From JAWXCE01 sp034440495 (lineage in GTDB: Bacteria > Pseudomonadota > Alphaproteobacteria > Rhizobiales > Rhodomicrobiaceae), in contig JAWXCE010000077.1 of NCBI GenBank assembly GCA_034440495.1, forward strand, positions 1 to 47,934: 47,934 bases of DNA, given 5' to 3'. Positions 1-9,469 of this stretch are shown piece by piece; position 1 is the first letter of the stretch, and the number at the start of each line of letters is the position of its first letter. The position numbers and the translations under genes are program-made. The notes under the pieces are model-generated. The model worked only from the letters and a program-made list of their open reading frames with translations, was not told the DNA's origin and made no database searches.

Positions 1-2101
1 CGATCTGCATCACCTGTTCCTGATAGATGATGATGCCGTAGGTTTCCTTCAGGATCGGTTCGATGAGCGGATGCAGGTAGTCCGGCTCCTCAAGCCCATA
101 TTTGCGGTTGATGTAGGGATCGATATTCGCCATTGGCCCGGGACGATAAAGCGAGACCATGGCGATGATGTCGTCAAAACGGTCAGGCTTCAGCTTGCGC
201 AGCGACTCGCGCATGCCGGTGCTTTCGAGCTGAAACACGCCAACTGTGTCGCCCTTCGACATGAGTTCGTAGGTCGCCGGGTCGTCCAGTTCTACCTTGC
301 TCAAATCGATGACCGTGCCGGAACCACGGATCAGTTCCTCCGCTTTCGCTAGCACGGTGAGCGTTTTCAGGCCGAGAAAGTCGAATTTTACGAGGCCCGC
401 TGGCTCCACCCACTTCATATTGAACTGGGTGACTAGCATTTCGGAACGCGGATCGCGATACAACGGCACAAGATCCACAAGTGGCCGGTCGCCGATCACC
501 ACGCCCGCCGCGTGGGTAGAAGCGTGCCGATACAGCCCCTCAAGCTTGAGGCCGATCTCTAGAAGTTGGGCGACCACCGGCTCGGCGTCGCGCGCTTCCT
601 GCAGTTTCGGCTCGCCCGCGATGGCGTCCGCAAGCGTAATCTGCTTGGCGGGGTTATTCGGCACCAGTTTGCACAGCCGATCCACCTGGCCATAAGGGAT
701 TTGCAGCACGCGGCCCACGTCGCGCAGCACCGCCCGCGCCTGCAGCTTCCCGAACGTGATGATCTGCGCGACGCGATCCTTGCCGTATTTGTCAACGACA
801 TACTGGATGACCTCGTCGCGCCGATCCTGACAGAAGTCGATGTCGAAATCCGGCATCGACACGCGTTCCGGGTTGAGGAAGCGCTCGAACAGCAGGCCGA
901 AACGCAAGGGATCGAGATCGGTGATCGACAGCGCCCAAGCCACGACCGAACCCGCGCCCGAACCGCGCCCCGGCCCGACCGGAATGCCCTGCCGCTTCGC
1001 CCAACCGATAAAATCGGCCACGATTAGGAAGTAGCCGGGAAACCTCATGTTGATGATGACATCCAACTCGAATTGGAGCCGCGCCTGGTAATCCTCGACC
1101 GTCTTGCCCGCAGCCAACCGTCCCTCGCGGAGGCGCAGCTCCAGCCCTTCGGTGGCCTGACGGCGCAACTCCTGGGCTTCCGCCATAAGCGCATCCGCGC
1201 CCTCACCGGTAAAGCGCGGCAGAATGGGCGCACGCGATGTAGGGCGAAAGGCGCAGCGGCGGGCGATCTCGACGGTGTTTTCCAGCGCCTCGGGCACATC
1301 GGCGAACAGGGCGCACATTTCGGCCCGGGATTTAAAGTAATGCTCCGGCGTCACGCGGCGGCGATCATCCTCGGCGATATACCGGCCTTCGGAGATGCAC
1401 AGCAGACTGTCATGCGCGTCGAAATCCTCCCGTTTGGGGAAAAACGCCTGGTTGCTGGCCACAAGAGGCAATCCTTGCGCGTATGCAATATCGACAAGGG
1501 CGGCTTCGGTCGTCCGGCTATCCGCCACTCCGTGACGTTGCAATTCAACATAAAGCCGGTCCCCGAAAGTGGCGGCGAGCGTTGCGGCGATAGCGCTTGC
1601 CGCGTCGGTCCGCGCCTCCTTGAGCAGCCGGTCGATTGCCCCTTCCGGCCCGCCGGTCAGACATATCAGACCTTCGTGGTGTGCTAGCACATCGCCCAGC
1701 GACACGTGTGGGTCGCCACCTTCGGCATGGTAGAGAAATGCTTTGCTTGTCAGGCGCACAAGGTTTGCGTAGCCAGCGGCGTCTTTGGCGAGAAGCGCGA
1801 GCGAGCCTTTCAAGCCCGTATTTTGCGAGCCAATGCGTTGCTGCGCGCCATTGCGGTTGTCAGCAGACGGAAACGACACGGCAAGCGTGCATCCGACGAT
1901 CGGCTGAACGCCGTCATCGCCCAGGGTTTCCGAAAATTCCAGCGCGCCAAACAGGTTGTTGCGGTCGGTCAGCGCGACGGCTGGCTGCCCATCCGCCTTC
2001 GCCAGCTTGCCCAGTGCTTTGACAGGTAACGCGCCCTCCAGCAGCGAGTAGGCCGAATGCACGCGCAAGTGGATGAAGCCGGGACTTTTTGGAGCGGTCA
2101 C
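1..2101 (-). CDS. dnaE: DNA polymerase III alpha subunit, N-terminal 700 residues (cut by window edge)
   Basis: Replicative polymerase catalytic subunit. About 700 residues are present and the C-terminus lies beyond the left edge. Reading begins at a GTG at 2101, preceded by AAGAGG with a 7-base spacer. The N-terminus carries the PHP-domain opening 'FIHLRVHSAYSLLEGA'. The polymerase motif 'PDFDIDF' with its catalytic aspartates is at residues 417-423, preceded by the Gly/Arg-rich PolIII motif (about 940-1020). The last codons before the edge read 'ETYGIIIYQEQVMQI', typical of the DnaE family near residue 690. The frame is open throughout. It lies downstream of lolC-lolD on the same strand, a usual arrangement in alphaproteobacteria. 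The 207-base gap to lolD should hold its promoter. Confidence 0.97.
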   Translation of the reverse strand, partial: MTAPKSPGFIHLRVHSAYSLLEGALPVKALGKLAKADGQPAVALTDRNNLFGALEFSETLGDDGVQPIVGCTLAVSFPSADNRNGAQQRIGSQNTGLKGSLALLAKDAAGYANLVRLTSKAFLYHAEGGDPHVSLGDVLAHHEGLICLTGGPEGAIDRLLKEARTDAASAIAATLAATFGDRLYVELQRHGVADSRTTEAALVDIAYAQGLPLVASNQAFFPKREDFDAHDSLLCISEGRYIAEDDRRRVTPEHYFKSRAEMCALFADVPEALENTVEIARRCAFRPTSRAPILPRFTGEGADALMAEAQELRRQATEGLELRLREGRLAAGKTVEDYQARLQFELDVIINMRFPGYFLIVADFIGWAKRQGIPVGPGRGSGAGSVVAWALSITDLDPLRFGLLFERFLNPERVSMPDFDIDFCQDRRDEVIQYVVDKYGKDRVAQIITFGKLQARAVLRDVGRVLQIPYGQVDRLCKLVPNNPAKQITLADAIAGEPKLQEARDAEPVVAQLLEIGLKLEGLYRHASTHAAGVVIGDRPLVDLVPLYRDPRSEMLVTQFNMKWVEPAGLVKFDFLGLKTLTVLAKAEELIRGSGTVIDLSKVELDDPATYELMSKGDTVGVFQLESTGMRESLRKLKPDRFDDIIAMVSLYRPGPMANIDPYINRKYGLEEPDYLHPLIEPILKETYGIIIYQEQVMQI

Positions 2102-2308
2102 GCGCAAACCTCTTAGGTCGATGAATCTTCGCGATACTGCCCGATTCCTACTCAGCAATGTCGTCCTCCGAAAAGGCGACCAGCAATATGCGCACACTAA
2201 AATTTGGATTTCCACATTTGCGGGGCGAGCTTGATGGCGGAAAGACCAATCGGCTTCAGCTTGCAAACCGGGCCTTCATGCAGCCCTTTTGTAGCCGACT
2301 GATAGCGC

Positions 2309-3074
<766 letters not shown>

Positions 3075-3082
<8 letters not shown>

Positions 3083-4349
3083 ATCGAAGCGCTTCGACGG
3101 GATCGAGACGCGCCGCGCGCCAGGATGGATACAACGTGGCAAGCACGGACAGGGTCAACGCCATGATGACCACTGTCGCTACTTCGTTCCAGTCAATGAC
3201 GGCCGGCAGCTTGGTTAAAAAATAAACGTCCGCCGGGAAAAGCGGGGTATTGGTAATCCATTGCACAAATTGACGAATTGGCTCGATATTCAGGCAAACT
3301 ACCACTCCGAGAAGGAGACCGGCGACGGTGCCCACAACGCCAATACTCGCGCCGGTCATGAAAAATACGCGCATGATCGAGCCCCGCGTCGCCCCCATCG
3401 TCCTCAGAATCGCGATGTCGCGCCCCTTGTCCTTCACCAGCATAATCATGCCCGACACGATATTCAGCGCGGCGACCAGAACGATCAGGGTCAGAATCAT
3501 GAACATCACATTCCGCTCCACCTTCAGCGTGTTGTAGAATGTGGCGTTACGGGTTCGCCAGTCGTTCATCACGATGTCCTGGCCCGCCGCCTCGCCCATC
3601 GCAACCGTGTAGTTCTGCACCTTATCCGGGTTTTCAACCATGACCTCAATCACGGTCGCGGTGTCGCCAAGGTTAAAAAACTTCTGCGCCTCCATGAGCG
3701 GCAGGAAGGCGATTGAGCTGTCATACTCCGACATACCAATCTCGAAAATTGCGGCGACAGGATAGCGTTTCGTGCGGGGCGACGTGCCAAACGGCGTAGA
3801 GGCGCCGCGCGGCGCAATCAGCGTCACCTCACCACCCACCGTCACGTTCATGGAGTTGGCAAGCCGCGAGCCGATGGCGATGCCGCCGCTCGTGTCGAAC
3901 CCGTCCAGCGTGCCGAAGAAGATGTTCTTGGACACGCTCTCAAGCGCTTTCAGATCAGCTTCGCGGATGCCCCGGATAACGGCCCCCGTGGCGGTCGCAG
4001 GCGTCGAGATCATCGCCTGTCCCTCGATCACCGGCAGCGCCGTCGTGACGCCCGGCACAGTTAAAAGCCGTTTCACTACGTCGTCGTAATCGTTGAAGGC
4101 GCGGGCGAGCGGGCGGGCGATCACGTGTCCGTTCAGCCCCATGATTTTGTCGAACAGTTCCTTGCGGAAGCCGTTCATCACCGACATGACGATAATCAGC
4201 GTCGCTACGCCGAGCATGATGCCGATGAATGAAAAACCGGCGATAACCGAGATGAAACCTTCCTTACGCCGTGCGCGCAAATAGCGCGAGGCTAGCACCC
4301 ACTCGAACGGCGCAAATGGTTTTGTGTCTTTAACGACAGCAGTTGTCAT
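3075..4349 (-). CDS. lolC: LolC/LolE-type lipoprotein-releasing transporter permease
   Basis: Integral membrane subunit of the Lol exporter, 424 residues, the usual length. One N-terminal membrane span follows a basic stretch (about residues 33-57). A large periplasmic domain follows, then three C-terminal spans (about 280-300, 325-352 and 385-408), which is the MacB/FtsX topology. The C-terminal cytosolic tail 'RAARLDPVEALRYE' is characteristic of LolC/E. Alphaproteobacteria commonly encode a single LolC/E protein that forms a homodimer, and only one copy is seen here. Its ATG overlaps the proS stop by 4 bases (ATGA) and its end overlaps lolD, so proS-lolC-lolD is probably one transcript. 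Confidence 0.95.
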
Positions 4350-5755
4350 GCTTTGCCTTTGGCTTTCTTATCGCGCGGCTTTTCAGGCTCCGCTTTGGCG
4401 GCGTCGGCATTCGCAGATAGAGTTTGCATGGATACTGGCACTTCGAGCATTTTTATGGCGTCCGTGGGCGTCGCCGTAACACGTTCGCCCGTCGCGCGGT
4501 TTTTAATCTCGACCTCGCCCGCCGCCAGCCTTTTCGGCCCGACGATAACCTGCCACGGCAGGCCTATCAGATCCATGGTTTTGAATTTGCCACCCGCCCG
4601 CTCGTCGGTGTCGTCGTAAAGCACGTCAATGCCAGCAGCCGTCAGACCGTCGTAGATTTCGCCACAGGCTTTCTCCGTCGCCGCGTCTCCTGGTTTGAGG
4701 CTAATCAAGCCAACCTTAAACGGCGCGACCGCTTCCGGCCAGATAATCCCGGCATCGTCGTGGCTCGCCTCGATAATCGCGCCCATGAGCCGGGAAACGC
4801 CGACGCCATACGATCCGCCATGCGCGAGAACAATGCCGCCATCCGGCCCCTGCACCTGGCATTTCATCGGCTGAGAGTATTTTGTGCCGAAATAAAAGAT
4901 ATGCCCCACTTCGATGCCGCGCGCCGAGACACGGGCGTCCTCGGGAACCTCGCGCTCGAACAAGGCGGCGTCGTGCATCTCGCTGGTAGCGGCGTATTTT
5001 CCCGTCCACTTGGCCACCTCAGGAGACAGGTCCGCATCGTAGTCTATGGTTTCGGGTGGCGTTGGCATGTCCACCAGATCGCGATGGCAAAATACCTCGC
5101 TCTCGCCGGTCTGGGCCAGAATGATAAACTCATGGCTCAGATCGCCGCCGATAGGGCCAGTGTCGGCCTTCATCGGGATACCCTTCAGCCCCATCCGCGC
5201 GAATGTGCGAAGGTAAGCGAGGAACATCTTGTTATAAGAGTGGCGGGCGGCTTCCTCGGTCAGGTCGAACGAATAGGCGTCCTTCATTAGGAATTCACGG
5301 CCGCGCATGACGCCAAAACGCGGGCGCACCTCATCGCGGAATTTCCACTGAATGTGATAAAGCGTGCGCGGCAAATCGCGGTAAGACTTTACCCCGTCAC
5401 GGAAAATCTGCGTGATCTGCTCCTCGTTGGTTGGGCCAAACAGCATTTCGCGCTCATGCCTGTCCTTGATGCGCAGCATTTCCGGGCCGTAGGCGTCGTA
5501 GCGCCCGCTTTCCCGCCAAAGCTCAGCAAGCTGGATAGTCGGCATGAGCAATTCGATGGCGCCGGTGCGATCCTGCTCCTCCCGCACGATTTGCTCGATT
5601 TTGTTCAGCACACGCAAACCGAGCGGCAGCCAGGAGTAAATCCCGGCGCTAGATTGCCGGATGAGCCCAGCGCGCAGCATGAGCCGATGGGAGATAATCT
5701 CGGCTTCCTTGGGGTCGTCCCGCAGAATGGGGAGAAAATACCGGCTAAGGCGCAT
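4346..5755 (-). CDS. proS: Prolyl-tRNA synthetase, short alphaproteobacterial form
   Basis: Class II aminoacyl-tRNA synthetase charging tRNA-Pro in the cytoplasm. 469 residues, far shorter than the roughly 570-residue E. coli type because the editing insertion between motifs 2 and 3 is absent, as is usual in alphaproteobacteria. Motif 2 is seen in 'FRDEVRPRFGVMRGREF', motif 3 in 'GGSYGVGVSRL', and the anticodon-binding domain follows ('YDDTDERAGGKF'). The tail is rich in Lys, Ala and Glu. I start at the ATG (5755), where the family begins 'MRLSRYFLP'. A TTG seven codons upstream is also open. Overlaps lolC by 4 bases. Confidence 0.95.
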   Translation of the reverse strand: MRLSRYFLPILRDDPKEAEIISHRLMLRAGLIRQSSAGIYSWLPLGLRVLNKIEQIVREEQDRTGAIELLMPTIQLAELWRESGRYDAYGPEMLRIKDRHEREMLFGPTNEEQITQIFRDGVKSYRDLPRTLYHIQWKFRDEVRPRFGVMRGREFLMKDAYSFDLTEEAARHSYNKMFLAYLRTFARMGLKGIPMKADTGPIGGDLSHEFIILAQTGESEVFCHRDLVDMPTPPETIDYDADLSPEVAKWTGKYAATSEMHDAALFEREVPEDARVSARGIEVGHIFYFGTKYSQPMKCQVQGPDGGIVLAHGGSYGVGVSRLMGAIIEASHDDAGIIWPEAVAPFKVGLISLKPGDAATEKACGEIYDGLTAAGIDVLYDDTDERAGGKFKTMDLIGLPWQVIVGPKRLAAGEVEIKNRATGERVTATPTDAIKMLEVPVSMQTLSANADAAKAEPEKPRDKKAKGKA

Positions 5756-6287
5756 GCGTTTCTTTCGCGGTTGCAAGCAACTTCTGTTATGAATGTGTTA
5801 ACCGCTTCGAACGGCATACGCAATCTCATGAGGCTTTCAGCACGCCGATATCCTCATGGGATGGTATTTTCCCGCATGATGACAAGGCGTCACGCTTAAA
5901 ACTTGCGAGGAATAGTGACAAGCCTTGCGTTTTTAGCTACGCTGCCCTTCGTGAAATGCATGATTAATCATGTTTCGCGTTGGATGTAGGCCGCAAGGGA
6001 GAGCCTTTTGCATGAATTTGCGGAAGACGGTCCAAGTCTGGGAGGATAACACCAAAGCACGGGCGCCAAAAGACGGCTGATAGCGCAATAAGCGTCATCG
6101 GTAACTTGGCTATTAAAAATTCGCACCGAAGCAAATGTGAACTGCAAATGGCGGGCTGCAAAGTCCGTCATTTTTTATGAGATTTAGCCTTTTCCGAAAC
6201 GTATGCGGTTTCGGAGTGTAACGGCTATATCTATAAATCTAGAGTTGGTTCACCCGATTTCAGCCAGTCAATCAAATCCGGTCGAGT
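5756..6287. other. Gene-free gap upstream of proS
   Basis: About 530 bases between proS and the DUF1467 gene with no convincing gene. Two overlapping minus-strand frames of 65-67 codons (about 5964-6171) show no family resemblance and no ribosome binding site. A perfect 8-base hairpin, TCCGAAAC / GTTTCGGA with a 7-base loop, sits at 6193-6215. It is not followed by a T-run on either strand, so it is more likely an operator or RNA structure than a terminator. The proS promoter should lie at the left end. Confidence 0.5.
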
Positions 6288-6527
6288 CTAGAATGGGAAT
6301 TTGTCCACCGGCAGCAGGCGATACACAACGACAGCATACACACCGGCAAATATGACGCCTGCAATCAGCGTGGTCACGCCCGCAAGCAGCCACAGGCTGA
6401 CGGGCTTTTCGCCATCCGCCAGTTCGGCTCCATCCTGTCCCCTCCCGCGCGCCGCGAATGGCAGCGCGGCGAACCACACCAGCCACCAGCAGATAAAATA
6501 AATGGCAAAGCCGAACGTGGCGCTCAT
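6288..6527 (-). CDS. DUF1467 family small membrane protein
   Basis: 79-residue protein with two membrane spans (about 5-25 and 45-70) separated by a polar loop containing 'ARGRGQDGAEL'. The family is restricted mainly to alphaproteobacteria and nearly always follows methylmalonyl-CoA epimerase. Its function is unknown. The start overlaps the end of mce by 4 bases (ATGA), so it is translationally coupled to the epimerase. The short C-terminus 'YRLLPVDKFPF' is typical of the family. Confidence 0.85.
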   Translation of the reverse strand: MSATFGFAIYFICWWLVWFAALPFAARGRGQDGAELADGEKPVSLWLLAGVTTLIAGVIFAGVYAVVVYRLLPVDKFPF

Positions 6528-6928
6528 GCCTGCTCCAACTCGACCAGCGTGCCGAAGAAATCCTTGGGGTGCAGGAATAGCACCGGCTTGCCATGGGCGC
6601 CGATTTTTGGCGTACCGTCGCCCAGGATGCGCGCGCCGTCTGCCGCAAGTCTGTCGCGCGCCGCGTGGATGTCGTCCACCTCGTAGCAGATATGATGGAT
6701 GGCGCCGCCGGGGTTGCGCTCCAGGAACCCTGCGATGGGCGAGTTTTTACCGAGCGGTTCGAGAAGCTCGATTTTCGTGTTCGGCAGCTCGATGAAAATC
6801 GTGCTGACGCCATGCTCATGCTGCGTCACCACCTCAGAAATAATCGCGCCCAGACGGTCGCGATAAACGGCAGCGGCGGAGGCTAAGTCCGGCACCGCGA
6901 TGGCGACATGGTTCAAGCGTCCTATCAT
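6524..6928 (-). CDS. mce: Methylmalonyl-CoA epimerase
   Basis: Interconverts (S)- and (R)-methylmalonyl-CoA in propionyl-CoA and ethylmalonyl-CoA metabolism. 134 residues, a complete glyoxalase/VOC fold. Expected metal ligands are visible: His7 in 'LNHVAIAVPD', the His pair of 'IHHICYEVDD' and the C-terminal glutamate of 'GTLVELEQ'. The ATG at 6928 follows a GGGAGG element at 8 bases spacing and is preferred to an 11-codon upstream reading. Lies 25 bases downstream of the RNase J stop, so it is probably co-transcribed with rnj and the DUF1467 gene. Confidence 0.93.
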   Translation of the reverse strand: MIGRLNHVAIAVPDLASAAAVYRDRLGAIISEVVTQHEHGVSTIFIELPNTKIELLEPLGKNSPIAGFLERNPGGAIHHICYEVDDIHAARDRLAADGARILGDGTPKIGAHGKPVLFLHPKDFFGTLVELEQA

Positions 6929-6953
6929 GGCTCTGGCCTCCCTTTCGCTCCCA

Positions 6954-8633
6954 CTATACAACCGTAACCATCACCGAACACACGGTTTTTTTGCCCCACG
7001 CCGCATTAACCGCCGCGCGCACCGAACGGCGCACGGCCTCCTGAACCATCGCCGTATCCTTACGCCTTGCCCGCGGAATGCTGGTCAGCGCGCCATGTAT
7101 GGCCTTCTCGACAATATCCTCGAAATGCTCGCCGTCCTCATCGAACTCCGGTACGCCCGTCATCACGCATTGCGGATCGGCCGCCATTTCGCCGTCGCGG
7201 CGCAGCACCAGCGACACAGTCACCGCGCCGACATGAGCAAGCTTGCGACGCTCCTGCACCGGCCCCTCCTCGGAGGGCACCGTCAGATGGCCATCGCGGT
7301 ACAACCGCCCGATGGGGGCGTCGTCAATCACCTCGGGCGGGCCGGGGAGCAGCCGCACGATGGAGCCGTTGCGAACGCCGCCCAGCGCTTTCAGGCCGTT
7401 TTCGCCAGCAAACCGCACATGCTCCTCCAGATGCCGAGCCTCGCCATGCACGGGAATCAGCACCTTCGGCTTTGTCCAGCCGTACATTTTCTGCAACTCG
7501 CCCCGGCGCGGGTGGCCGGACGTATGCACCGGCGTCGCGTCATCGCCCGTGATGGTCTCGACGCCTTGGTTGGCCAGATTATTCTGCACGCGCAGCACGG
7601 CATTTTCATTGCCCGGAATCGTCCGGCTCGAAAAAATCACCATGTCGCCGCGACTGAGCGTGATGCGCGGATGCTCGTCTTCGGCAATGCGGGCGAGCGC
7701 CGCGCGGGGCTCGCCCTGGCTGCCGGTGCAGAGCAGCACCACCTTCTCGGCGGGCAAATAGCCGTATTCATCTTCGGTCAAAAACTCGAAGCCGGACGGC
7801 CAGATGCTGCTTTCGCGCGCCGCATCGACAACGCGGTGCATGGCCCGGCCCGCCAGCACCAGCTCGCGCCCCGCCGCTTTCGCCGCTTTAGCGACCGCCA
7901 GCAGCCGCGCCGCGTTGGATGCGAAGGTCGTGATCGCAACGCGGCCCTTGGCGCCGTTAATCAGCATCGAAAGGCCGCGCTCCACATCCGCTTCCGACCC
8001 GCCCGTGCCCTCCACCAGCACGTTCGTGCTGTCACACACCATCACGTCGATGCCCTCGGTGCCAATGGTCTGCAACTTCGTGATGTCAGTGCCCGCGCCC
8101 ATTCCCGGCTCGGGATCGAGCTTCCAATCCGCCGTGTGGAAAACGACGCCACCCTTGTGGCGAAACACGACGCCGCTGGTCTCAGGGATAGAGTGCGCCA
8201 TGTTAACCAACTCCACGTCAAACGGGCCGATATTCAGCCGCGCGCCGGCTGCGACGACATTGAGCGGCACCTCGTTTTTCCAGGCGTGCTCATGCAGCTT
8301 CGATTTCAGCATTTCCGTGGTGAAGCGGGTGGCGTAAACCGGCACGCGCAAGCGTGGCCACAAATAGGGGATCGCGCCGAAGTGATCCTCATGCGCGTGC
8401 GTGAGCAGGATGCCGACGAGGTTTTTGCGCTCTTCCTCGATAAAGCGTATGTCGGGCAGCACCAGATCGACGCCCGGCTCGCGATCGTCCGGGAAGGTGA
8501 CGCCCAGATCGACCATAAGCCATTTGCGGTCGTCCTCCGGCCCGACGCCGTAGAGGTAAACGTTCATGCCGATTTCGCCGACGCCGCCAAGGGCAAGGAA
8601 AACCATGTCGTCTTGCGCGAGGTCGCGGGCCAT
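6954..8633 (-). CDS. rnj: Ribonuclease J
   Basis: Metallo-beta-lactamase/beta-CASP ribonuclease with 5'-3' exonuclease and endonuclease activity in RNA maturation and decay. 559 residues. The zinc motif 'HAHEDH' is at residues 79-84. The beta-CASP region includes 'TTFASNAARL', 'CTGSQGEP' and 'PVHTSGHPRRGEL', and a C-terminal dimerisation/RNA-binding domain follows. Alphaproteobacteria such as Sinorhizobium use RNase J for rRNA 5' maturation. A 584-codon open frame lies exactly opposite on the plus strand and is a codon-usage shadow. Confidence 0.96.
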   Translation of the reverse strand: MARDLAQDDMVFLALGGVGEIGMNVYLYGVGPEDDRKWLMVDLGVTFPDDREPGVDLVLPDIRFIEEERKNLVGILLTHAHEDHFGAIPYLWPRLRVPVYATRFTTEMLKSKLHEHAWKNEVPLNVVAAGARLNIGPFDVELVNMAHSIPETSGVVFRHKGGVVFHTADWKLDPEPGMGAGTDITKLQTIGTEGIDVMVCDSTNVLVEGTGGSEADVERGLSMLINGAKGRVAITTFASNAARLLAVAKAAKAAGRELVLAGRAMHRVVDAARESSIWPSGFEFLTEDEYGYLPAEKVVLLCTGSQGEPRAALARIAEDEHPRITLSRGDMVIFSSRTIPGNENAVLRVQNNLANQGVETITGDDATPVHTSGHPRRGELQKMYGWTKPKVLIPVHGEARHLEEHVRFAGENGLKALGGVRNGSIVRLLPGPPEVIDDAPIGRLYRDGHLTVPSEEGPVQERRKLAHVGAVTVSLVLRRDGEMAADPQCVMTGVPEFDEDGEHFEDIVEKAIHGALTSIPRARRKDTAMVQEAVRRSVRAAVNAAWGKKTVCSVMVTVV

Positions 8634-8679
8634 CCAGTCTCCGTCATATGTTAAAAGGGTGCAATTTATGCTGAGGATA

Positions 8680-9462
8680 TCAGAAAAAGACGTCGCCTGC
8701 AGTCACCCGGCGCTCGGGGCCGTCGAATCTGTCGCCGAGCCGCAATGCGCCGCTGTCATCTAACCCGATGAACACGCCCTCGACAACCATTCCGTTGACG
8801 CGGACGGAAACCGATGCGCCCACTCCGTGCGCATGGGCGAGCCACTCAGCGCGGATGGCGGCGAAGTTTTGCCCGTTGCGCCAGATGCCGAGCCAATGAT
8901 CTATGGTGCGCGCTAGCCCCTCGAACAGTTCCAAAACGCGCAATGCTGGCGCGGCTGAGGATAAATGCGCAACCGAACGCTCCAGCCCGTCCGGATGCTG
9001 GCCGACATTAAGGCCGACGCCAATGACCACGGCATGTTCTGCCCGTCCCGCCGTTCCCGTGCTTTCCAGCAGAATGCCGCCCACCTTCGCGCCATTCAGT
9101 AGTATGTCGTTCGGCCATTTGAGTCCTAGCGCGCTTTTGGACATTGACGCGCCGCACGAGTCCGCGATGGCTTGGCGCACAGCGACTGCTGTTAAAAGCG
9201 AGAGACCAAGCGCGGCGGTCGCAGAGCAGTCAGGGCGCAGCAGCAAACTGGCGTACAAGTTGCCAGGCGGCGAAACCCAAGAGCGCCCTGCACGTCCGCG
9301 CCCACCCAGTTGTTCGCCCGCTAAAACCCAGAGTCCGCCAAGCTCGGCAGCAGCGGCGCACCGGAGGGCTTCCGCGTTGGTCGAGTCGATGCAGTCATAT
9401 TCGGCGAGGCGGTAGCCTGGAGGGAGTGTAAACTGCGGCGGGGCGGCAAGCGGCGATGTCAT
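8680..9462 (-). CDS. birA: Biotin-[acetyl-CoA carboxylase] ligase
   Basis: Transfers biotin via biotinyl-AMP to carboxylase carrier domains. 260 residues. The biotinyl-AMP loop 'GGRGRAGRSW' is at 53-62 and the catalytic lysine is in 'KWPNDI' (Lys115). A C-terminal SH3-like domain follows. There is no N-terminal helix-turn-helix, so it is a monofunctional ligase and not a repressor. Sits 7 bases after the nuoN stop, a standing alphaproteobacterial arrangement (nuoN-birA-rnj). Confidence 0.95.
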   Translation of the reverse strand: MTSPLAAPPQFTLPPGYRLAEYDCIDSTNAEALRCAAAAELGGLWVLAGEQLGGRGRAGRSWVSPPGNLYASLLLRPDCSATAALGLSLLTAVAVRQAIADSCGASMSKSALGLKWPNDILLNGAKVGGILLESTGTAGRAEHAVVIGVGLNVGQHPDGLERSVAHLSSAAPALRVLELFEGLARTIDHWLGIWRNGQNFAAIRAEWLAHAHGVGASVSVRVNGMVVEGVFIGLDDSGALRLGDRFDGPERRVTAGDVFF

Positions 9463-9469
9463 GGCGGTT

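Noticed and set aside
5964..6171. Two overlapping minus-strand frames of 65-67 codons
   Set aside because: No ribosome binding site, no family features and a composition unlike the surrounding genes.
6900..8654. 584-codon open frame on the plus strand
   Set aside because: It is exactly antisense to RNase J, whose motifs are unambiguous. High GC at third codon positions creates long opposite frames. No protein family resemblance.
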